A stretch of 39,096 nt of DNA. It comes from an uncultured Lachnospiraceae bacterium (GTDB lineage Bacteria > Bacillota > Clostridia > Lachnospirales > Lachnospiraceae). The notes beneath the pieces are model-generated. The model made no database searches. It had not been told where the DNA came from and worked only from the letters and a program-made list of their open reading frames with translations. This document shows, in pieces, positions 15,294 through 22,785 of this stretch. The stretch is taken from the NCBI GenBank assembly GCA_946535225.1, contig CAMNDJ010000011.1:1-39096 (forward strand), written 5' to 3'. Both the position numbers and the translations under genes were made by a program. The first letter of the stretch is position 1. Each line of letters begins with the position of its first letter.

Positions 15294-16325
15294 CTATAAG
15301 ATGATACTTGCCGGAAACAGAAATCTGAGCACCGACAGCATCGGCATATAGTCCTTCATATTGATATATATGAGACAGAACATGACCTGTATCCCTATGA
15401 TAACCGGGATCATGGCGATATAGGTATCCTCACGTCTTACGATCCTGCCGATCATCATGGTAAAGACGATGCTGTATACGATAAGAACTGCTAACTTAAG
15501 TAAAACGCCAAGCGCCGTCTTAAGATCCGAGGTGATCAACACGATGATAATACCCGTCATCGCTACCGGAAGGGATGATGCGAGCATGCACAGAACGCTC
15601 TCTGCAGGCCTGCTGCTTCTGCTCATACAACCGAGTACGGCTCTTATATCTCCCTTATATGTACGTCCGTAAACCGAAAATGCACTTACAAACACACATA
15701 TACCGATGACTGCCAGAATATACGGAAATCTGCCGGGATCATTCGGGTCTGAATCTGACCCGTCATCATCACATTCTATGACATTGACATCAAACAGCAT
15801 CTCACTGCTTAAGTATTCACTGTTCTTTTCCTTAAGTCTGTCGGGCAGTCCCTCATCTTCGGTATCAAATACCTTGTAAGCTTCATCTTCAATGATATAC
15901 TCACTTATGGCTGCCAGATAAGCTTCTGCAAAGCTCTCCTTGACCACCTCTCCGTATATACCGAAAGGCGTAGTCAAAAAAGTGACCGTTCTGTCCGTAT
16001 CGTCATCCGACACGGCCTTTCTTATATTCGCACGAACGATGAAACCGTACTCTGCCTCTCCCTTAAGGATCGAATCTTTAAGTTCATCCTCGTCATCATA
16101 TGATACGACCTCATAGCCTCTGTTCTTAAGAGAAACTGTCACCGAATCATTGAAAGGGTCTTCTGCCTCGGATACATATCCTATCCTCAGATCATCATGA
16201 TCATCACTTCCGATGCCATAAATGATAAGGCACGTAATTATCATTGACGCAAGCGTCACATACAGCATGCTTCCGGAAGCGGCAAGTTTGAGATACAGCC
16301 AAAACCTAGTTATCTTCTGTGCCAT
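15294..16325 (-). CDS. ABC-2 type exporter permease (second)
   Basis: This 343-residue protein is read from ATG at 16325 (MAQKITRFW), with GGGGG four bases upstream; a longer frame to 16376 lacks a ribosome binding site. It has one membrane segment at about residues 14-36, an outside domain of about 170 residues rich in Asp and Glu, and five or six membrane segments in the C-terminal half. This is the ABC2_membrane_3 (YhgE/NatB-like) arrangement. It overlaps the end of the first permease gene by 16 bases. With that protein and the ATPase at 19183-19857 it should form a heteromeric exporter. Confidence 0.82.
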   Translation of the reverse strand: MAQKITRFWLYLKLAASGSMLYVTLASMIITCLIIYGIGSDDHDDLRIGYVSEAEDPFNDSVTVSLKNRGYEVVSYDDEDELKDSILKGEAEYGFIVRANIRKAVSDDDTDRTVTFLTTPFGIYGEVVKESFAEAYLAAISEYIIEDEAYKVFDTEDEGLPDRLKEKNSEYLSSEMLFDVNVIECDDDGSDSDPNDPGRFPYILAVIGICVFVSAFSVYGRTYKGDIRAVLGCMSRSSRPAESVLCMLASSLPVAMTGIIIVLITSDLKTALGVLLKLAVLIVYSIVFTMMIGRIVRREDTYIAMIPVIIGIQVMFCLIYINMKDYMPMLSVLRFLFPASIIL

Positions 16326-17512
16326 AATACCCCCACTGCTTGTTCTGCTGCAACTATCACGCCCAGTATGAGACAACCGGTCCTGCTGCCGGGTACATCA
16401 TAGAACAGATATTCAAAAAACTCCCTCATATACGTAAAAGGGATGATTCTGCCTGCATAGTATACTGCCTTATGCATCTTAACATACGGCACGAGCAATC
16501 CGGAAACAAGAAGCGCCATTACCATTGATAAGAAGATCACGGGAACAGCCTTGTAATTATCCCCTGTCACAGAATACAGCATATTATATAATACGGCAAC
16601 GCTTAATGACAACCCGAGGAATACTGACAGATGTACCGGTGAAAACGAGTATATCCTGACATCGGAGATTTTCTGAACATACAGACCTCCAAAGTATATC
16701 ACTACGGACATGGCAAACAGATGAAGAGTCATGACGATCTCCTTAACCACGGCCACCGCTCCCCTTCCTACTCCGTATACTCTCAGTTTGTCTTCTACGG
16801 GAACAGATTCACTGCCATAGAGATAACCGAAGCTTATACCGCTGTAAAGAAGGAGAATCATAACAAATGCCATATAATAGAACTGATAGGCACCGAGGCT
16901 TCCGTATTCGGATACAACTATGCTGTCGAATATCTTAAGCCTGTGCATGATCCGCCCGGCATATAACATTGCGATATGATCACCAAGCGGAGCATCGGAT
17001 ATTAACAATCTGTAGTCTCCGGATGAAGCTGCATCCAGAAAAGCGTATACGGCCGCTTCGGTCGTCCTTACATAGCCCGCCCCGCTTGTCGTAACCTCGG
17101 CGAACAGATCCGTAAGTATCCCCTTTTTTTGACCTATATAGATGTTTAACGGGGTATTGACACCCAGATTGACGTCATTATAGAAATCCTCGGGCAGGTC
17201 TATAACGATATCGACTGCTCCCGACTTAAACGCACTGAAAGCGTCCTCTTCGTCCATATACTCAAATTCCGATATAGAACTGATGCTGTCGATCTTAGAT
17301 ACATATCTGACGACCATTTTCGTCAGTTTGTCTTCATCATGCATCACAACGGCAGCCTTAAGAGGATCTATCGCTTTTTTCTGCCCTATATACATACTGA
17401 CTGCCGCTATAGCGACAGTCAGTACGAGCAAAACTGCAATAAATCCTATTATGGTCTTTCTGACAGCCTTAATACTGTTTTTGAGTTCAAGCTTCAGAAA
17501 TTGTAATAACAT
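16310..17512 (-). CDS. ABC-2 type exporter permease (first)
   Basis: This 400-residue protein starts with a membrane segment at about residues 20-42, followed by an extracellular domain to about residue 210. About six membrane segments then follow in the C-terminal half (for example FYYMAFVMILLLYSGISFGYLYG and the helix around VPVIFLSMVMALLVSGLLVPY). This is the ABC2_membrane_3 layout. It lies five bases after the stop of the 545-residue protein gene and overlaps the second permease gene. The substrate is unknown. The pairing of two such permeases with one ATPase suggests a heterodimeric pore. Confidence 0.83.
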   Translation of the reverse strand: MLLQFLKLELKNSIKAVRKTIIGFIAVLLVLTVAIAAVSMYIGQKKAIDPLKAAVVMHDEDKLTKMVVRYVSKIDSISSISEFEYMDEEDAFSAFKSGAVDIVIDLPEDFYNDVNLGVNTPLNIYIGQKKGILTDLFAEVTTSGAGYVRTTEAAVYAFLDAASSGDYRLLISDAPLGDHIAMLYAGRIMHRLKIFDSIVVSEYGSLGAYQFYYMAFVMILLLYSGISFGYLYGSESVPVEDKLRVYGVGRGAVAVVKEIVMTLHLFAMSVVIYFGGLYVQKISDVRIYSFSPVHLSVFLGLSLSVAVLYNMLYSVTGDNYKAVPVIFLSMVMALLVSGLLVPYVKMHKAVYYAGRIIPFTYMREFFEYLFYDVPGSRTGCLILGVIVAAEQAVGVLWHRR

Positions 17513-17517
17513 AACTC

Positions 17518-19155
17518 TTAGAACATATAAGCCAGATCTCCGAGTTCATCCATATCGATCGACTCGATAAGATCTTCGAAATCATCCTCATCTGCATTAC
17601 CCAGATCGAATTCATCCTTATTGGTGTACTTCTGGATCTTGCCTGAATTATTGATCTCAAGTGCAAAGCTTACATCCTCGCCTTCAACCTCCATCTCATC
17701 GGACGAAATAGTGAAGCTTGATCCTGATGACTTGATATTGAACTCATAATCATAGGAATCATACCAATCTTCATATTCGATCTCGAGTACACCCTTCTTG
17801 GTGTCATATGTAAGTTCGCAAAGATCTTCGCCGTCGGCACAAAGAGTATATGACTCCTTGTCCTTGTTCTTGCTGCCCTTAAGTTCGAACACTTCATCAC
17901 CGTCGGCTTCGATAACGATATTCTGGGCTCTGTAATCTCCACCCTTAAAGAGGATCGCACCGTTTCCGTTCTTACCGGCATCTATATCTATTGCGGCAAG
18001 TGCTCCCTTATAGATGTAGAATGAAACATCTATGTCCTTCATTGACTTAAGTTCGTCACGTACATCCTTGAATGAATCCTTTAAATCGGTATCTGCAAGG
18101 TTCTTCATTTCCTTATTGAGATTATCGAACTCTTCAAGATACAGATCCGTAAAATCATCCCAATAGTCAAGCATAAGGTCTTTCTCGATCGTTGTCGTAT
18201 ATCCCTTACACTTTACCTTCTTGTCGTTGACCTTATATGTCTTGGCATCGGTCTTCTTCCACTTAAGCTTCTTCTCATAGTCTCTTGTGAGCTTAGCCAC
18301 CTTCTTGGTGTACTCATCGGATCCTGCAGAATACTCATAGATGACCTTGCATGCCGAATCCAGAGATTCGATATCCGAATCGCTCATCATATCGGTAATA
18401 TATCCGTTCTTATCTTCCGTATAATTATATACGAAGAGATAATCCGAGAATTCAGGAACCTCAAGCTTGATGCTCTTGGAATCGATACCGGCAAGAACAG
18501 AGAATTCAGGAATATCCTCTATCTCAACCTTGGCTGATACCTGCTTATCCTTGTCATCAACCACGAGCGAACCCGATGCAGAACCGTAGTCATCGGCATC
18601 GATCGTAGCTGTTACGGAATAGCTCTTGCCCTTTAGGATATTGTAAAGATTCTTACCATCCTTGAATAACTGCGAATCCACGTTCATCGTCTTGGCGATC
18701 GCCTTCTCGACTCTCACTCTCTTAGAGAACAATACCTGTGTAAGAACAAAGACTATGGCTGCGATGATCGCAAGTCCGATAACACCGAAGATGATGAACT
18801 TGGGATCAAAACCGCCCTTCTTTGACTCAGCGTCAGAAGAATAAGCCGTATTCGATACTGCAGGAGAAGCCTTTGACGGATCGATAGGCTCGCCTGTCAT
18901 GGGATCAAATCTTCTCTCTGTCTGATCTGCGGCTTCTGAGACATTCTCCGCTGCAGCATTAACACTCTCTGCAGCACTCTCTGCCACTGCGCCTGCCTCC
19001 TGTGCAACGTTCTGTGCTTCTGTGCTTACATCCTCAGCGGCCTGATCCACGGCATCACTTGCTGCATCAGCCACGTTCTCGACTGCCTCTGTAACTTCGG
19101 TCTCATCCGGAGTCTCAATAGGCTCCCCCGTCATGGGATCATAAGAAATACTCAT
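17518..19155 (-). CDS. Single-pass membrane protein with repeated DPMTGEPI motif
   Basis: This 545-residue protein has the motif YDPMTGEPI near residue 5 and FDPMTGEPI near residue 87. Between them lies an Ala/Glu/Val-rich helical stretch (AAEN, AAES repeats). One membrane segment lies at about residues 123-147 (FIIFGVIGLAIIAAIVFVLTQ). An outside domain of about 390 residues is rich in Lys, Asp and Tyr and probably mostly beta-strand. No enzyme motif is visible. It is encoded between the ATPase and the permeases of an ABC-2 exporter, so it may be an accessory or substrate-capture subunit. I do not know the family name. The DPMTGEPI motif seems to be a short cytoplasmic element. Confidence 0.75.
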   Translation of the reverse strand: MSISYDPMTGEPIETPDETEVTEAVENVADAASDAVDQAAEDVSTEAQNVAQEAGAVAESAAESVNAAAENVSEAADQTERRFDPMTGEPIDPSKASPAVSNTAYSSDAESKKGGFDPKFIIFGVIGLAIIAAIVFVLTQVLFSKRVRVEKAIAKTMNVDSQLFKDGKNLYNILKGKSYSVTATIDADDYGSASGSLVVDDKDKQVSAKVEIEDIPEFSVLAGIDSKSIKLEVPEFSDYLFVYNYTEDKNGYITDMMSDSDIESLDSACKVIYEYSAGSDEYTKKVAKLTRDYEKKLKWKKTDAKTYKVNDKKVKCKGYTTTIEKDLMLDYWDDFTDLYLEEFDNLNKEMKNLADTDLKDSFKDVRDELKSMKDIDVSFYIYKGALAAIDIDAGKNGNGAILFKGGDYRAQNIVIEADGDEVFELKGSKNKDKESYTLCADGEDLCELTYDTKKGVLEIEYEDWYDSYDYEFNIKSSGSSFTISSDEMEVEGEDVSFALEINNSGKIQKYTNKDEFDLGNADEDDFEDLIESIDMDELGDLAYMF

Positions 19156-19182
19156 TTTTCTCCTCCTGTCACTCTATACATC

Positions 19183-19857
19183 TCATCTATCTGATATAAG
19201 AAACAACTTCCTTATTTCATTCTCATCAAAAGACTCTCTGTTAACGACTAAAGTCCTGCCGTCCTTAAGCAGGTATATCCTGTCAGCCATCTTAAGTTCT
19301 TCCATGGAATGGGTGGACATCACGATCGTCCCGTTCCTGTCCGCATACTCCCGCATCCATTTCCTGATACTGTCCTGATAATACAGATCAAGTGCCGAAG
19401 TCGGCTCATCCAATATAAGGATCGGGCTCTTGCGTCTTATCGCACATGCTATGGACAATCGACGCTTCATACCTCCTGATAAGGTCTTCACAGGCTTGTC
19501 CATCAGATCTTTGAGTTCGAACGACTCAAGTACCGTTTCATCCGGGGATTTGACCCCTGAACTCCAGAACTTAAGATTATCTCTTACACTCAGATCTCCA
19601 AAAAGCGGATCGTCCTGCGGGACATACCCTATGGACTTCGCAAACAGTCTCCTGTCGGAAAATACATCCTTGCCGTACGCACTCATCCTGCCGCTGTCAG
19701 GCTTCAGGGCTCCTGCCATTATCTGTAAGAGTGTTGTCTTGCCACAGCCGTTCCTGCCTGCTATGGCCACTATCTCGCCGGGAGCTGCCTCTAAAGATGC
19801 GCCCGACAACACTTCTCTCTTACCGTATTTTTTGTATATGTCACTGACCACTATCAT
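19183..19857 (-). CDS. ABC-2 exporter ATPase
   Basis: This 224-residue ATP-binding protein has Walker A AGRNGCGKTTLLQ, signature LSGGMKRRLSIA, Walker B ILILDEPTSALD and switch His in MSTHSMEEL. It is of the CcmA/NatA class that works with ABC-2 permeases, which follow two genes downstream. The frame extends to 19932, but the promoter at 19895-19923 sets the transcript start near 19888. The likely start is therefore ATG at 19857 (MIVVSDIYKKYG) or ATG at 19872; the ribosome binding site is weak for both. It is the first gene of the long operon running to about 11081. Confidence 0.88.
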   Translation of the reverse strand: MIVVSDIYKKYGKREVLSGASLEAAPGEIVAIAGRNGCGKTTLLQIMAGALKPDSGRMSAYGKDVFSDRRLFAKSIGYVPQDDPLFGDLSVRDNLKFWSSGVKSPDETVLESFELKDLMDKPVKTLSGGMKRRLSIACAIRRKSPILILDEPTSALDLYYQDSIRKWMREYADRNGTIVMSTHSMEELKMADRIYLLKDGRTLVVNRESFDENEIRKLFLISDR

Positions 19858-19894
19858 AAAAATCGGTCTCATCCGCGTCTTAGTGTGCTCAATC

Positions 19895-19923
19895 ATATTA
19901 TCACAGAATCGGATAATACGCAA
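19895..19923 (-). promoter_or_regulatory. Promoter of the exporter/sigma-factor operon
   Basis: On the minus strand TTGCGT (19918-19923) and TAATAT (19895-19900) are 17 bases apart. It lies between the tRNA terminator and the ATPase gene and is the only good promoter seen for the genes from 19857 to 11081. Confidence 0.65.
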
Positions 19924-19947
19924 TAACAACACCCCCAGGCTCCGTGG

Positions 19948-19994
19948 ATATCAAAAGCCCTCACAAACTCATGGTTTATGAGGGCTTTTGATAT
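19948..19994 (-). terminator. Terminator of the tRNA operon
   Basis: ATATCAAAAGCCCTCA (19948-19963) and its perfect complement (19979-19994) form a 16-bp stem. AAAC/GTTT can also pair inside the loop. On the minus strand the GGGCTTTTGATAT end gives the T-run. It begins two bases after tRNA-Lys. Confidence 0.85.
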
Positions 19995-19995
19995 A

Positions 19996-20068
19996 TGAGC
20001 CACGTGGGAATCGAACCCGCGACAACTTGATTAAAAGTCAAGTGCTCTACCGACTGAGCTAGTGGCCC
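19996..20068 (-). tRNA. tRNA-Lys (anticodon TTT)
   Basis: This is a 73-nt cloverleaf. The acceptor GGGCCAC pairs with GTGGCTC and the discriminator is A. The D arm is AGCTCAGTCGGTAGAGCA. The anticodon loop CTTTTAA lies between CTTGA and TCAAG. The T arm has GGTTCGATTCC. No CCA is encoded. It is last in the tRNA cluster. Confidence 0.96.
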
Positions 20069-20097
20069 TTATTATATGGATTTTGTCGCGTCCCAAG

Positions 20098-20169
20098 CTG
20101 GGCCGACTGGATTCGAACCAGCGAATGTAGGGATCAAAACCCTATGCCTTACCGCTTGGCGACGGCCCA
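20098..20169 (-). tRNA. tRNA-Gln (anticodon TTG)
   Basis: This is a 72-nt cloverleaf. The acceptor TGGGCCG pairs with CGGCCCA, the usual U1-A72 start of tRNA-Gln, and the discriminator is G. The anticodon loop TTTTGAT lies between TAGGG and CCCTA. The T loop is TTCGAAT. CCA is not encoded. Confidence 0.96.
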
Positions 20170-20223
20170 ATATAGTAAAAAGGTTTGCGAAAGAATGATC
20201 ATAACTATCGCAAAACCTGATCG

Positions 20224-20298
20224 GGTGGGTAGAGGGATTCGAACCCTCGGCCTCCAGAGCCACAATCTGGCGCGCTAACCAACTGCGCCATACCCACC
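20224..20298 (-). tRNA. tRNA-His (anticodon GTG)
   Basis: The acceptor GTGGGTA pairs with TACCCAC, and an extra encoded G-1 faces C73, the hallmark of tRNA-His. The anticodon loop TTGTGGC lies between CCAGA and TCTGG. The T loop is TTCGAAT. CCA is not encoded. Confidence 0.96.
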
Positions 20299-20356
20299 AT
20301 GTCATCCGAATACCGCTCGTAAGCGGAACGGAAGTTACGACTCTGATATAAAAAAA

Positions 20357-20430
<74 letters not shown>

Positions 20431-20450
20431 ACACCCTATAAAAAAGGGAA

Positions 20451-20521
20451 AGCGGGTGATGGGAATCGAACCCACGTGTCCAGCTTGGAAGGCTGGTGTT
20501 CTACCATTGAACTACACCCGC
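20451..20521 (-). tRNA. tRNA-Gly (anticodon TCC)
   Basis: This is a 71-nt cloverleaf. The acceptor GCGGGTG pairs with CACCCGC and the discriminator is T. The D arm is short. The anticodon loop CTTCCAA lies between CCAGC and GCTGG. It is the first tRNA after the promoter at 20585-20613. Confidence 0.95.
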
Positions 20522-20584
20522 ATGTCTATTCATCTGCGCTTGATCGGACGTCACAACCGATCGTCTCTTCAACGCAGCAACGAT

Positions 20585-20613
20585 ATTCTACCAATTAAGA
20601 CCCTTTCTGTCAA
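20585..20613 (-). promoter_or_regulatory. Promoter for tRNA Gly-Arg-His-Gln-Lys
   Basis: On the minus strand TTGACA (20608-20613), 17 bases, then TAGAAT (20585-20590) preceded by an extended TGG. The predicted start is near 20578, about 57 bases before tRNA-Gly. Confidence 0.85.
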
Positions 20614-20640
20614 CAGTTTTTTATTTCTAAGGCATCTCAG

Positions 20641-20663
20641 AAAAAAACCGATCTTTCGGGATC
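20641..20663 (-). terminator. Short terminator after tRNA-Pro
   Basis: On the minus strand CCGA-AAGA-TCGG forms a short stem followed by seven T (20641-20647). It sits ten bases after tRNA-Pro and just before the second tRNA promoter, so tRNA-Pro can be a separate unit. Confidence 0.6.
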
Positions 20664-20672
20664 AAATCACAG

Positions 20673-20747
20673 TCGGGGTAACAGGATTCGAACCTGCGAC
20701 CTCCTGGTCCCAAACCAGGCGCTCTAGCCAAGCTGAGCCATACCCCG
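20673..20747 (-). tRNA. tRNA-Pro (anticodon TGG)
   Basis: This is a 75-nt cloverleaf. The acceptor CGGGGTA pairs with TACCCCG and the discriminator is A. The anticodon loop TTTGGGA lies between CCTGG and CCAGG. The T loop is TTCGAAT. CCA is not encoded. Confidence 0.95.
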
Positions 20748-20767
20748 AAATATAAAAAGCAAAAGTT

Positions 20768-20796
20768 ATTATAGGTTAGGTCCTCTGCCTTGTCAA
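20768..20796 (-). promoter_or_regulatory. Consensus promoter of tRNA-Pro
   Basis: On the minus strand TTGACA (20791-20796) and TATAAT (20768-20773) are separated by 17 bases: full consensus at both hexamers. The start is expected near 20761, 14 bases before the tRNA. Confidence 0.92.
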
Positions 20797-20854
20797 CCCG
20801 GACAGTCGGAACACTGCGGGATGACCGGACACCGTACGATGCATGCCACGTCTG

Positions 20855-21406
20855 CTATGCCAGATATTGCAGATCAAACTTCGCCTCACCTTTATCATCA
20901 AGTGTCATGATTATGTAGCTGGGGCGGCGATTCTCCTGTCTCGGATATGTCAGGGAGCCGGGATTGATCGCTATCACATCAGATGATGTATCTATGACCG
21001 GCCTGTGCGTATGACCGTACATCACTATATCACAGCCTCTGGCTCTTGCTTCCTGCTTGAGTATCTCGTTGCCCATTGATATATAGTAGTGATGTCCGTG
21101 CGTCAGCAGTACCCTGTATCTTCCTATCGTAAATTCCTGTTCTCTGGGAGCATCCGAGAAGAAATCATTATTCCCCTGCACGAGATATACCGGACAGTCC
21201 GGACTCATGAGGATCGTCTGATCCTTGCCGTCAGTATCTCCGCAGTGTATCACCGCATCCAGGGGCTTTAGTCTCTCTATGAGCTGAAGATAGAGTTCAT
21301 TGCTCCCATGGGTATCGCTAACGATCAATATCTTCTTATTACTGTTATCACTCATCCGTTCCGCTCCGTTCATTTTATCATGAATCCTTTTAAAAAACGG
21401 GATCAT
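20855..21406 (-). CDS. YfcE/MJ0936-type metallophosphoesterase
   Basis: This 183-residue calcineurin-like phosphoesterase has the ordered metal-binding motifs SDTHG, HCGDTDG, GNND, THGHHY and YGHTHRP, all intact. Its size agrees with YfcE-type phosphodiesterases. Such enzymes hydrolyse small phosphodiesters in vitro, and the true substrate is uncertain. The ATG at 21406 overlaps the TGA of the rdgB gene (ATGA) and has AAGGAG eight bases upstream. An inner ATG (MSDNSNKKIL) also has GGAG and could be used. The rdgB-yfcE pairing is common in Firmicutes. No clear terminator follows before the tRNA-Pro promoter. Confidence 0.92.
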   Translation of the reverse strand: MIPFFKRIHDKMNGAERMSDNSNKKILIVSDTHGSNELYLQLIERLKPLDAVIHCGDTDGKDQTILMSPDCPVYLVQGNNDFFSDAPREQEFTIGRYRVLLTHGHHYYISMGNEILKQEARARGCDIVMYGHTHRPVIDTSSDVIAINPGSLTYPRQENRRPSYIIMTLDDKGEAKFDLQYLA

Positions 21407-22023
21407 CTGCCCAGCTCCTTAAGAAGAAGCTCTCTCATCTTATCAAGCGCCTTGCCCCTGTGGCTGATCCTGTTCTTCTCATCCGGATCAAGCTCCGCAC
21501 TGTATACTCCTCTGTCCGGCAGATAGAAGATGGGGTCGTAACCGAAGCCGTTCTGTCCCTTCTCCTCATATCCTATGGCGCCCTCGTATGTGGCTTCGGC
21601 CGAAAGCTCTCTTCCGTCCGGCATCACACAGGCTATCGCGCATACGAACCTGGCGCTTCGCTCTTTATCAGGCACTCCTTCCATTCTCTCTATTATCTTC
21701 GCATTCTTGATCGAATACGGTGTGTCCTCTCCGAGATATCTGGCAGAATATATGCCGGGTTCTCCGTTAAGCGCATCTACCACCAGTCCCGAATCATCCG
21801 CCAGTACTATATCTTCCGTATTGCCTAGTTCTTTGCACCTGGCTGCGACAGCTCTGGCTTTGATAAAAGAATTCTCCATAAAGGAGGAACCGTCCTCAAC
21901 TACATCCGTCTCAACACCCGCTTCCTTCATCGAAAGGATCGGCACCGATGCATCCGACAAAATCTCCTTTATCTCGCGCATTTTTCCTTTATTGCCTGTG
22001 GCAAAAACGATCCTGACTGCCAT
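21403..22023 (-). CDS. rdgB: XTP/dITP diphosphatase (RdgB/HAM1)
   Basis: This 206-residue enzyme hydrolyses non-canonical purine triphosphates (XTP, dITP, ITP) to monophosphate and pyrophosphate, keeping them out of DNA and RNA. Family motifs are all present: FATGNKGKMREI at the N-terminus, DDSGLVVDALNGEPGIYSAR, EGAIGYEEKGQNGFGYDPIF and SHRGKAL at the C-terminus. Length is as expected (about 195-205). AGAGG precedes the ATG. It lies three bases after the amidase-like gene and overlaps the phosphoesterase gene. Confidence 0.96.
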   Translation of the reverse strand: MAVRIVFATGNKGKMREIKEILSDASVPILSMKEAGVETDVVEDGSSFMENSFIKARAVAARCKELGNTEDIVLADDSGLVVDALNGEPGIYSARYLGEDTPYSIKNAKIIERMEGVPDKERSARFVCAIACVMPDGRELSAEATYEGAIGYEEKGQNGFGYDPIFYLPDRGVYSAELDPDEKNRISHRGKALDKMRELLLKELGR

Positions 22024-22026
22024 TTC

Positions 22027-22782
22027 TTAATCCTCTCTTATCTGTGTATGTCTTGCCGAATCAATCCCGCCTAATATGCCCAGTGCAATGTTGCTCCTGT
22101 AAGTTTCCGACAAAAGAGCTTCCGCCTCTTTGCTGTTGCTCACATACCCCATCTTTATCACTACGGAAGGCCTGTGGCTCGTTTTGATATAATCGGATAC
22201 TCCGTCCTGCAGCGCAAATATACCTTCAGCCCTGCCCTCAGTCTTATCTATGATGCTTCTCTCCATCATATCGGCCAGATCGGAATTGACCAGATGAGGA
22301 TCATAATACTCCTCATCATAAAGTATCGATGTTCCCATGATCTCCGGATCATCCGAACTCGTCAGCCTGAGTTCTATGATCATATCAGGATCGACTGTTT
22401 CTATCATGCTCAGACGCTGCTCGTACGTGGGATCCGTATCTGTATCTCTTGTCATGAATATCCCGAGCGCGGCATCTTCGTTAAGGCTCTCCACATAGCG
22501 TGCTACACTGAGTGCAACTTCGCTCTCTCTTAATGTTCCTGCCGTCAATCCGCTGTCATGGCCGCCGCCCACGGGGTTTATCAATACCTTGTAGTCATAT
22601 TTGTTCTTGACCATTCGCTCCTTGGAATCGTATACGAGATATTCGTAGGCCGAATTGGTCTCGGCAAATTCCCTGTCCTTAACGTTCGCCGGGGCTCTGT
22701 ATATATAATTATAGTAATAATACCCCACACCCGTACACACCGAAGCGAGTATCACGAGCAGGATCATCACCCACTTTTTCAT
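22027..22782 (-). CDS. Amidase_3-like protein lacking catalytic residues
   Basis: This 251-residue protein has an N-terminal membrane anchor (about residues 5-23) and an outside domain with the layout of N-acetylmuramoyl-L-alanine amidases (Amidase_3). It keeps the family order of segments: VLINPVGGGHDSG, ESEVAL, FMTRDTDTDPTYEQRL, PDMIIELRLTSSD and VVIKMGYVSN. The residues that should hold zinc and catalyse are changed. The His of DPGHGG is replaced (NPVGGG), the His of the SIHAN segment is Arg (R139), and the Glu of the VEVGFISN segment is Lys (K210). It is therefore probably not an active amidase and may bind peptidoglycan or regulate another enzyme. It lies three bases after the methyltransferase gene. 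Confidence 0.82.
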   Translation of the reverse strand: MKKWVMILLVILASVCTGVGYYYYNYIYRAPANVKDREFAETNSAYEYLVYDSKERMVKNKYDYKVLINPVGGGHDSGLTAGTLRESEVALSVARYVESLNEDAALGIFMTRDTDTDPTYEQRLSMIETVDPDMIIELRLTSSDDPEIMGTSILYDEEYYDPHLVNSDLADMMERSIIDKTEGRAEGIFALQDGVSDYIKTSHRPSVVIKMGYVSNSKEAEALLSETYRSNIALGILGGIDSARHTQIRED

Positions 22783-22785
22783 ATC

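Noticed and set aside
20072-20305. 77-codon frame over the tRNA genes
   Set aside because: It lies across tRNA-Gln and tRNA-His, which form full cloverleaves.
20456-20755. 99-codon frame containing VTGFEPATSWSQTRRSSQAEPYPE
   Set aside because: This is the well-known false protein produced by translating tRNA genes on the opposite strand.
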